Of a stretch of DNA of 64,000 nt, positions 56,150 to 64,000 are shown piece after piece (the stretch's first letter is position 1; every line of letters starts with the position of its first letter). Source of the stretch: Plazaster borealis. Its lineage: Eukaryota > Echinodermata > Asteroidea > Forcipulatida > Labidiasteridae. The stretch spans positions 6,427,130-6,491,129 of the forward strand of contig CM037474.1 of NCBI GenBank assembly GCA_021014325.1, written 5' to 3'. A program made the position numbers and the translations under genes. The notes under the pieces were generated by a model. That model had not been told where the DNA came from. It made no database searches and saw nothing but the letters and a program-made list of their open reading frames with translations.

Positions 56150-59100
56150 GTAAGTTACACGTTATAATCTTATACTCCTCCCGTGTCCGGTTTTCGATGT
56201 ACTATGCCTTTTTCTTTGAATTGAAAAAAAATAATGATGCCATATATCAACTGATGCCCTAATTACCTTCCTTTGTTTATAAGAAGTATGTAAAAATATA
56301 TTAAAACTTGATGGACATTGAAACTTTCACACCACGCACCGATCTTCGATGACTTCAATAGCGTCCCCGTGTTTTGAGTTTGACCTGTTTTCGAGGCAAA
56401 CAAGAAAGTATGGTGTCCTGGTGAAGCCATACGCAGAAGAAACATCTGCAGTGACTTCAAGTGTTCTGTGAGACGTTGTGTATGACTATATAGCCAGCAG
56501 TTGTCTTCATTTTATTCAAAATATTTTTTATTTAATTTTAAAAAATTACGATGGTAATTTGTAAAAACTATTAAAAAAATTTTTTTTTTTAAAGTGTCAA
56601 TAAAGTCTTGGCTTTCAAATCTGATTTTTAAAAAAGTTTTGAATCTTTTTATGTTTCTTAACATTTATAATAAAGCATATCAGTAAACAGTGATATTTGA
56701 ATCACCAAGCCAATGTTTAAATTGTAATGTTATTAATAATAAATGATATGAGGGTTTAAAAAAAAAATTCTCCAGACTGTTAGAAAATGATATAAGGCAC
56801 ATGGCTTCTTTAAGCCTCTGTATTTTTTCCCCAGAATGCTCAGCAGAATTTTAAGTCACATGATTCTATCATCGTGAATTGTGAATTGAAAATATTGTTC
56901 GATGAAACTTTTTCGGCGGGCAAATTTTTTTTTATGGCCCCGACAGTATGACATATTTTTGTACCTTGTAGAAATGCCTAAAATACCACAAATGTTTGCA
57001 ATACAAGTGCAACTTGCCAGTGGAGCCTCACATAATTCTAAGTTTTGGTCAAAGGAGAGGAAACTCTTTGCTTGGCAAGTCAAACCACAAAAATTGTATC
57101 TAGGGACTGTTTACATCGTGCGCAGAGAGGTAAAAGATTTGCATCGATTTCAGGGACGCCCTGAAAACAGGAACTCCTACGAAGTTAGTAGTTACTCGTC
57201 ATCACTATCAATCAGTCAGTCTGTCATGTCTGTCAATCATGTCTGTTGGTTGTTCTGGTTGTTAATTTTAACGTTTTCTAGGGTTCCTACCTCCATGCAC
57301 TAATCATACACTAACAGTGGAAGCGTAACCTGAGTTAGTTTCCCTTCCTCCATCGACCAAAGGAGGAAGGAAAACTGACTCGGGATGCTCAGGATACGTT
57401 TTCTAACTTTGTGCATGGAGGTAGCTTTGTGTGTGTGTGTTTGTGTGAGCGTGTCTATCCATTCAAACCGAGGACTTTAGCAAAAGGGATCCGGGTGTTT
57501 GACGGAGCGAGGACGTCCTCGCTTCGTTTTCGTGTACAAACCCAATGGGGACGTCGCTAAAAAGAAATGTCCAAACAATGGGAGAACAAAGAGAAGTCCT
57601 CGGTAAGCAGGATTTACAAACGTGTCATGATGTGTGTGTGTGTGTGGGCATGTCTACGCATTCAAACCGAGGACTTTAACAAAAGGGATCCGGGGAAAAG
57701 GTGTACCGAGGACGTCCTCGCTTTGATTTCGTGTACAAAACCAATGGGGACGTCGCTGAAAAAAACTATCTCCAAACAATGGGAGAACAAAGAGAAGTCC
57801 TCGGTTTACACCTTACACATACATGCGTGTGTGCGTGTGTGTGTGGTGTGTAGTCCTACACTAGCTGTCACTGGAGGATCGAGGGTATTGATCACGCAAT
57901 AACTAACTTAACTTTTGTTTGTTTGTTTTGATGATCTTCCTGATTTAAGGAAACTCGGCAAAGCTCCCACCAGCCAAACTCTCAAATGTCATACAAACAT
58001 TGGTTTAATGTCTATGATTATGAATTGCACAAATCAAGAAATTGTAATTCAGTAACTAGACGACTATACTTATTCTAGTCATTGTGATATCAGTGGTTAG
58101 CTTGGTAGGATTCGAACCCACAACCCTGTGATAGCAAGTCCGGCAGTCTAACCATTTGACCACAGTGACATAACCAGGACAATTTCCTCCACAGTTCGTT
58201 CGACCTGTTCTCCCGCAAAATCAATCAGAAATCATCAATCACAGTTGTATGATTTGAAAATCTTATCTAGATCAAAAAATATTTGCAACCAGTGATTAAA
58301 TTTCATCTTTTGTTTCAGTTTAATGGAAGAAGTTTACATGCTAAAGGATCCATTTGTGGCAGAAAAAAAACACATTACCGTAGGATCGCACTGTTCAATT
58401 TGTAGGAAAGCAGTTTGTGCAGGCCAGGTAGGAAGATGGAATTTACTAGCAGGGTTTTATATTTTCAGACTATAGCAGTGTTCACATTGTACTGTTTTGG
58501 GGGGTAAACTAACTGAGTGAATGGGTAACTTGACTGATTCAAGTACAGTGCAAACAGCCCAGGAAAATTTCACCCAGATAACTTAACCAAGTCCAATGGG
58601 TAGTAAAACCGGCCACCTTCTGCCCTGGTATTTTAACCCTGTCAAACTAACTGAGCCAAAAAGTCCAGTGCAGACACATCGTTCTGGTAAAAGCGGCCGG
58701 TGAAATACCACGTCCAGTTCACTGCACAGCCATGATCACATGACACACAGTAAGTGAACTATATGTACCCGTTCGACTTGACCCAGTAACTGGGACACTG
58801 TACTCCTTTAAGCAATATTTTGACATTCCAACGACCGCAGATGTCAAAATTATTCTTAAAAGGAGTACAGCGTCCCAGTTACTGGGTCTAATGTACATGC
58901 ATGTAGTGGTGATGTTCACACTTATGTTGTTGTCGCAGCGGTATACAGAATTAACAAATTGCATCCCTTTGCTTGCATTGTTTTTCTTGCTTTTATTTGC
59001 TGTGCTTCTCTTGGGTGAAACTACAAATTTTTACTAGGTTTTTGTTTTTGTCCAAACAAGATTTCTAGTATTGTAAATTTGATTTCTTGGTTCCATGGTT

Positions 59101-59787
59101 TTAATTGCTTCAGGACTGCAGTTTGTTCTACACAAAACGCTTCTGTCTCCAATGTGTGCAGGGAAATATCCAGGAGTTTCCTGATGAAATCAAGCAGGTT
59201 TGTCCATTTGGATATTTTTCTTAATTTTTCAATTTAGAATTGTATCACTCATCATATTGATTTGGGGTTGAACAAAGAAATATTGACTAGAGCGGGATTT
59301 GAACCAACGACCTCCGGATTAACGTGCCGGCGCTCTACCAACTGGGCTATCTAGCCCTATGTTGGCTATCTCCCTAATTTGTCAATATCTTTGTTCAGAG
59401 GTGGCAGTCAGAAGCCATACAACCTTCTGACTGGCACCCCCGAACAAAGATATTGACAAAATAGGGAGACCGCCAACATAGGGCTAGATAGCTCAGTTGG
59501 TGGAGCACCTGCACATTAATCCGGAGGTCGTTGGTTCAAATCCCGCTCCAGTCAATTTTTCTGTGTTCAACCCCAAATCATTTAAAATTTACCCAGTCAG
59601 TTTCCCTTGTGGTTTATTATTTGATAACATTAATGATAATTTGTTGCATCAGGGATAATAAACAAGTTAGTTTTGGGGTCATTCCGTTGTCAAATCAACA
59701 CACCTCCATGATGTTTGACATTATTTAAGATTGTCCTTTTCTTTGACTTAGGAGCTGGAGAAGAAAGGTATTATAGCCAAAGAATGA
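56058..59787 (+). CDS. CDPF1: CDPF1, cysteine-rich DPF motif domain protein
   Basis: Four-exon gene for about 106 aa: 56058-56149, 58319-58427, 59114-59197, 59752-59787. It begins MSAQFQCDFC; exon 2 has YMLKDPF (DPF at ~41-43) and HCSICRKAVC; exon 3 has DCSLFYTKRFCLQC. Eight cysteines (7, 10, 56, 59, 64, 69, 78, 81) in CxxC and CxxxxC arrangements suggest two zinc sites. This matches human CDPF1 in order and in motifs (DPF, CSLFY-KRFC, FP-EI-Q-LEK). The biochemical role of the family is not established. All introns are GT-AG with consistent phases. The terminus is uncertain: reading on gives ELEKKGIIAKE and a TGA at 59785; see the alternative end at 60066. Confidence 0.9.
57291..57424. mobile_element. 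Foldback in CDPF1 intron 1
   Basis: CTACCTCCATGCAC at 57291 pairs with GTGCATGGAGGTAG at 57411, with TCCTCCAT and AGGAGGAAGG inside. Confidence 0.75.
57448..57810 (+). repeat. Tandem duplication of ~200 bp in CDPF1 intron 1
   Basis: CATTCAAACCGAGGACTTTA through ACAAAGAGAAGTCCTCGGT occurs twice (57458 and 57658), each preceded by a GT tract. Confidence 0.85.
57960..58170 (-). mobile_element. tRNA-headed SINE, family E, reverse
   Basis: Reverse strand head CACTGTGGTCAAATGGTTAG with B box GGGTTCGAATCC. Tail shared with 36895-37165. Confidence 0.75.
58319..58427 (+). CDS. CDPF1: CDPF1 exon 2 with DPF motif
   Basis: LMEEVYMLKDPF then GSHCSICRKAVCAGQ. Acceptor tttcag, donor gtagga, phase 0 out. 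Confidence 0.93.
58772..58892. mobile_element. Foldback with GACCCAGTAACTGGGAC arms
   Basis: About 50-base arms: CTTGACCCAGTAACTGGGAC and GTCCCAGTTACTGGGTC, with AGGAGTACA motifs inside. In CDPF1 intron 2. Confidence 0.8.
59114..59197 (+). CDS. CDPF1: CDPF1 exon 3 with second Cys cluster
   Basis: DCSLFYTKRFCLQC then QEFPDEIKQ; 28 whole codons. Acceptor cttcag, donor gtttgt. Confidence 0.93.
59256..59640. mobile_element. tRNA-Lys-like head-to-head SINE dimer, most complete
   Basis: Reverse head 59280-59360 (CAACTGGGCTATCTAGCCC) and forward head 59480-59550 (GGGCTAGATAGCTCAGTTGG, GGAGGTCGTTGGTTCAAATC) flank a ~120-base palindromic spacer with CTGACTGGCACCCCCGAACA. Outer ends pair as GGGGTTGAACAAAG and CTGTGTTCAACCCC. 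Confidence 0.85.
59675..59699 (+). repeat. Stub of the 38084-type foldback end
   Basis: GGGGTCATTCCGTTGTCAAA then TCAAC matches the end of the 1-kb foldback; the rest is absent. Confidence 0.6.
59752..59787 (+). CDS. CDPF1: CDPF1 terminal exon (default end)
   Basis: Phase 0 reading gives ELEKKGIIAKE and TGA. Human CDPF1 has DLEKRK here and then about 15 more residues, so a shorter exon ending at 59767 (before gtatta) and joined to 60066 is a rival model. Confidence 0.6.
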   Translation, partial: ELEKKGIIAKE

Positions 59788-60065
59788 AGATGGACAAAAG
59801 GCAGAAATCAGCGACCAGGGGTAAGTATAAATCAATTTGTGTAAAGGTGTTAGTCTCTGACAAACACCAACAAGATCCAAAGGTCAAGAAATACACCAAG
59901 GAAAACAAATCACAAAATCTCAAACCATTACAAGAAGTAACGTTAAAAGATTGGCAGGTTTTACTAACAGTTCCTATTTTCTGATGATGCAACAAGTTTT
60001 TTTGAGATCAATTGTTCTACAGTGAGGTAGTGTAATAAATGGAGATGTTTGATTTGTCTTTCAGT

Positions 60066-60125
60066 TTCTAGACTGGGATGTAACATCAACAACCCAAGAC
60101 CTAGTCCAGGCTGTAGAGACTAAAA
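60066..60125 (+). CDS. Candidate alternative CDPF1 last exon
   Basis: Acceptor ctttcag ends at 60065. Joined with one base carried from 59767, it reads VSRLGCNINNPRPSPGCRD and a stop. The PSPGCRD end resembles the human PSQPGSRT tail. A second frame is also open (FLDWDVTSTTQDLVQAVETK, then IKTRNK and a stop at 60144-60146), so the assignment is tentative. Confidence 0.35.
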
Positions 60126-60167
60126 TCAAGACCAGGAACAAGTAGTGTCTCGAGAGCTACATTACAA

Positions 60168-60297
60168 CACTGGTGGGCACAGCATGGACAAGGCAAATGA
60201 GGCCAAGCATATTGCACTTGTGTAGGGTACAGCTTGGGACAGTATGGACAAGGCAAATGAAGCCAAGCATATTGCACTTGTGTAGGGTACAAGCTTA
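60168..60297 (+). repeat. 65-bp tandem duplication 3' of CDPF1
   Basis: CAGxATGGACAAGGCAAATG, AxGCCAAGCATATTGCACTT and GTGTAGGGTACA occur twice, just past the candidate last exon. Confidence 0.8.
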
Positions 60298-60299
60298 GG

Positions 60300-62870
60300 A
60301 GAGTTGAGCTTCTTCACGTCGGATGACATGTATACATGCCAAACTTTTCCAAACTGGCTTTTTGCAAATGTTTATAAACCCCGGAACAACTTCGGAGCGC
60401 CTGGTTGTTTTTATCGTGGTCAGTTGACCAGCTAGCGTGTTTATTTACCTGGACATTCCATTTTGAAGTGTGCCCAGCCCTGCAGCTACCGTGCTGCACT
60501 TCGTTTCCCCCGTACACAAATGGACATTTCATGCTTGAAATCTCCCTTTTTCCGGGTAATTGTGTTTAATAGTAACTCGGTATCAGACAAAAGAAATAAC
60601 ACACTGTTTCACATTTTAATTTTGTACAATAATATTTTGTTTAAAGAAATTTCACACTGAAAGATAAAAATCCACATATAACTGGTGTTGTTAAACCTAT
60701 TTAGTCTAAATCTCATCCAGTTTGTTATTCATGAGTTAAGTTGTATAAAACCATTGAGCATCTCTAGCAGTTTACATAAACTTGTCTTAATAATAGATTT
60801 GATAAACACTTATAAATGATGACGATTGTGTAAGACTTCTCAATATTTATACCAACTGAAACTGATTGGCATTTGAGAAAGTAAAAATAAAGGATTCTTT
60901 GAAATATATAACCAGTTGCACTTTTGTTTATGTTTGATGTGTCTCATTGCAACTTTGCATACCAGATTCTTTACAGCCAATTCTTTCCCCTGATTAACAC
61001 ATGAGATAGCTGCGTGGACAATGAATTCTAAAACTAAGGATTGTCCTGTACCAAATCTGGCTCCATCAGGCAACGATGTACATGTACAATGAATATGTTG
61101 GTCAGTCAAACTATCAAACCAACATGCACTGGTTGTATGAGGTGCCTTTTGCGACTCCAAGAAAAACCATAGGTTCATGAAGAATTGAAACTGTTTAATT
61201 TCTTGGTTTCACACATGAACATTTATTCTTAATGCAATAATGTGGTATTAATATTATTAAGGTTTTGATGAGTTTTCCAAAAACATATTTACAAGCAGTC
61301 ACAAATTTCTTGAACAGATTATACCAATAGCCCGTATGCATGTCCCAATGCGCACGGCCAGAAATGATCGGGGGCGCAAGGATTCTTGCAGAAATCCCAG
61401 TCTGAACAACATCAGCCACAGATGCACTGATTTTGAAGCAATGCCAGAACCAAGGGGTAATACCTGGCTCAGTTACATGTAAACTACAGCATAGTTTCCC
61501 AAGATGCATTACGGGTTTTTTGTAAGATGGCGCTTATGCATATGGGCTATTCTCTGCTTTATCTTAATGTCAGTCAATAGGATCTAGTCCTGTGTTATTG
61601 GAAGTAAGATACCTGATACCTAAACACATGAATCAATATTAGTTTATCACGTAATTACAAACACAAAATTAAATTTTTACAATTTTAAATTTGTTGGAAA
61701 CGGAAAGCTTAGCCTGGTTTAGCAATACAGTTCTGATTCATTAAATTGTAAAATAATGATTTAGTGGTCAAATGGATTGTTATCACAGCAATGAAGAAAA
61801 ATACTTTTACACATGTATCAAACATGACAATGTTTTAAGCTAAAATTCAACAACCTTTTGGATAGTAATTAATAATTACACAATCAAAATACTTACAAAT
61901 AACGGCTTTCATTTCTTAAACTTAGCAATAGTTGAAAACGTTGTAACCAATCGTTGCATACCTGGGTCTCCCCTTGGGCTTCACAATGAAACGATCCAAA
62001 CAGGGTTTTTATTTATTTCGTTCCATGGTCTTTTCAACTATGTTGCCTACAGAACTAGACTCGTGGGAAAAGTTGTTAAATGTTTGTCACAGTGAGAGCG
62101 TGACGGCTCCAACGAGACTGCTGGCTTCCGACCACTGTGTGTCAGCAAAAGTCTTGCGGGAGCAGCAGTATTGCGAGAACAGCGGTCTCACTAGAGTATA
62201 GTCGTGTGAGCGACTTACGCTATTATCACCGGGACAAACAACTACTTGAGCGAAAAATTGTTAACGGGAATCCTATTTTTAATTTATTTATCATTTAATT
62301 GTAATTTTGATATTTTTACACTTCTGGATTTTTCGTAATTATTGATACAAAAATTATGCCCCCAACCTCAAGGTTTTGAAAAACTAGCTACACTTCTGTC
62401 ATTGGCAGCGTGCGTCAAAATGACAATACTTTGACGTCATTTGTGGGATGTTGCTTTGTTATACCTCCTTGCGGCAACACATCGGCTCTACAAAACGGAG
62501 CTCCCACAAATAACGTAACATGGGTGCTGACGTAATAGGGCTTTTTGCGAATCTTTCTGAAAAGCACCGGAGAAGGGTATTCAAAATGATTGGTTTTATA
62601 GCAATTAAAAAATCTGTTTAATCTCATGTGAACTCAATTTCCTTATTGATTGAAAACGTTTCAAAGATCACTTGATGCCGTTTAAAGCTGTTCTTTAAAG
62701 ACTTGTTCCCAAGTCTACTACAGAACTTGAGGTTTCATCAGACGTGTGCCATTTCTATTTAGTAACAATCGGAGACTAGAAAGATATCCAAAAATCTGGA
62801 GTCAATGTTAACAAATGAGATGTATGTCTTCTTAAAAAACACAAAACAACTTTGGCAAAGTTTTTTTGTT
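60300..62870. other. No recognised gene
   Basis: A few ORFs near 100 codons occur (for example on the minus strand at 60840-61178 and 61195-61509), but without recognised motifs or splice context. An AAGATGGCGC at 61525 resembles a TISU-type initiation site, unsupported further. Confidence 0.4.
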
Positions 62871-62874
62871 TAAT

Positions 62875-63005
62875 ATAAAGGCCAAGTTCGCACAAGGACC
62901 ATTTGTCGATATTACCTGGTTACCTAACATATGTTATCGAGCATGAGTACCGATTATTATCGGCTGCTAGTCAACAAATGGTCTTTGTTTGTACTTTGCC
63001 AGAGA
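62875..63005. mobile_element. Short foldback
   Basis: GGCCAAGTTCGCACAAGGAC with CATTTGTCGA on the left; TCAACAAATGGTCTTTG and TACTTTGCC on the right, inverted. Confidence 0.6.
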
Positions 63006-64000
63006 TGTCCAGATTCAAGGCATGGTCTCATGCTTCACACTAAATTTGTTTCTTTCCATCAAAAAGTGTAAATATTACAATTTGTTATTAGTTTTAAGTA
63101 AATAAACGTTTCAACATTACATTTACAGATGGCCCTAGTAAACAGTTACCAAACTGGAAAATTAATACACATGATTCACAATACAAACTGTACATTTATA
63201 ACAATGTGCTTAAACTGTAAAAAAGTGTTTTTTTTAGTGATTTGCAACGAACCAATTTTGAGTCATCTGTACTTTGTGCTTTCAAGACGTTTTGAGGAAC
63301 TTGAACTTTATGACCATCTGCTATTAAATCACGAAAGCAGCTACATGTACAAGAATAAGCTTAATAGCTACATTGTACAATCTTCCTGATTAAAAAATTC
63401 CAAACACCTTGAAACCAAAACCACTTTCCCCGTGTATTAAAATTAACAGAAAGATAACATAATCAAGTGCATTTTAAATTTGTTTAACTTGTGCAAGGTT
63501 TTTGAATGCTACCAAACACAATGCCATAAGGTCTGTTCGAAACGACACTCCATTTCTCAAATTTGAATTTATCCCCCCCTTACATAATTTAAACCATGCA
63601 AACTATTCACAAGTTTAACACAAATACGCCACTTGCCAAACCAACGAACACTTATAAATTTGCTGTAAACATAATACATGTACTTAATCCAACATTAATC
63701 AGCGGTGTTCGTTCCGACTAGAGTAGTTCAAATTCCCTTGATGAAAATCATTCACAAATACATTAAATGATAACAATTATTCTGTCCAGTGTCACTACAA
63801 CAGTGTTGGTCAAGTATTTGAGTAAATATTGAAACTTGATTAATATTTCCATACAAGGGTCTAAAACAGCTTTGAGTTACAAACATGGACGCTGAATAAC
63901 GGTTGTTGTTGCATTCCTAATTTATAAAGGAAATGTATGAATTCCGTGATATTAAAAACCACTTGAGTTTGAGTTTACGGCAAGACACCATGGCCCAATT
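63006..64000. other. No recognised gene
   Basis: AT-rich. An 86-codon frame (63129-63389) with a CLNCKK stretch has no recognised family or splice support. Confidence 0.4.

Noticed and set aside
56902..57303. 133-codon ORF inside CDPF1 intron 1
   Set aside because: No recognised motif and no exon boundaries; most likely chance.
57567..57902. 111-codon ORF in CDPF1 intron 1
   Set aside because: It spans a tandem duplication and GT microsatellites; no domain or splice support.
5191..59640. Apparent functional tRNA genes (Leu, Lys, others)
   Set aside because: A and B boxes are present, but acceptor stems do not close and SINE bodies or inverted partners follow.
60840..61509. Minus-strand ORFs of 112 and 104 codons
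   Set aside because: Hydrophobic/cysteine-mixed composition without family motifs; cannot be supported as exons from sequence alone.

Overview
The window is eukaryotic, metazoan, gene-poor and intron-rich. It most likely comes from a deuterostome invertebrate, probably an echinoderm and perhaps a sea star. This rests on TTAGGG-type repeats, GT-AG introns, a vertebrate-like Artemis gene with DNA-PKcs-tail features, many ACATGTACATGTA stretches and dense tRNA-derived SINEs and foldback elements. The species is inferred, not proven.

Layout. (1) About 2.4-31.5 kb, plus strand: the 3' eleven coding exons of the DNA-repair nuclease Artemis (DCLRE1C/SNM1C). They start in the middle of the metallo-beta-lactamase domain; the 5' exons lie outside the window. 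(2) Inside one 15.1 kb Artemis intron (14080-29203) sit two intact, single-exon, leucine-rich-repeat transmembrane receptor-like genes, one per strand (15048-16616 plus, 22270-23904 minus). (3) About 34-48 kb holds no confidently identified gene. It has a candidate orphan terminal exon, a duplicated splice-site-bearing cassette and a 4.4 kb, 80-bp-unit minisatellite with higher-order structure. (4) About 48.4-49.7 kb has a 134-bp tandem repeat, then a tandem cassette carrying interstitial telomere repeats in graded lengths (about 355, 25 and 0 bp). (5) About 56.06-59.8 kb, plus strand: a compact CDPF1 gene (cysteine-rich DPF-motif protein). (6) 60.3-64 kb: nothing recognised with confidence.

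Much of the intergenic and intronic sequence is mobile-element debris. A family of roughly 350-375 bp MITEs has TTAA target duplications and a shared end (AGGNNNNGTACACNTTTGGTAATT-like), in at least 13 copies. Several copies sit cleanly inside other repeats, so insertion order can be read. Other debris includes tRNA-Leu(CAA)-like SINEs, tRNA-Lys-like head-to-head foldbacks, other tRNA-headed SINEs, long foldback transposons and two non-LTR retrotransposon 3' fragments. Motifs with an AGAGGGCGC core recur; two of them fit the CTCF consensus (14/14 and 13/14) and face each other in the arms of one foldback.

The genes do not form an evident pathway. The strongest unusual points are the two nested LRR genes, the TTAA element network, the CTCF-like foldback, the graded telomere-repeat cassette, the higher-order minisatellite next to exon-like duplicates, and an in-frame duplicated tail behind the stop of the first LRR gene.
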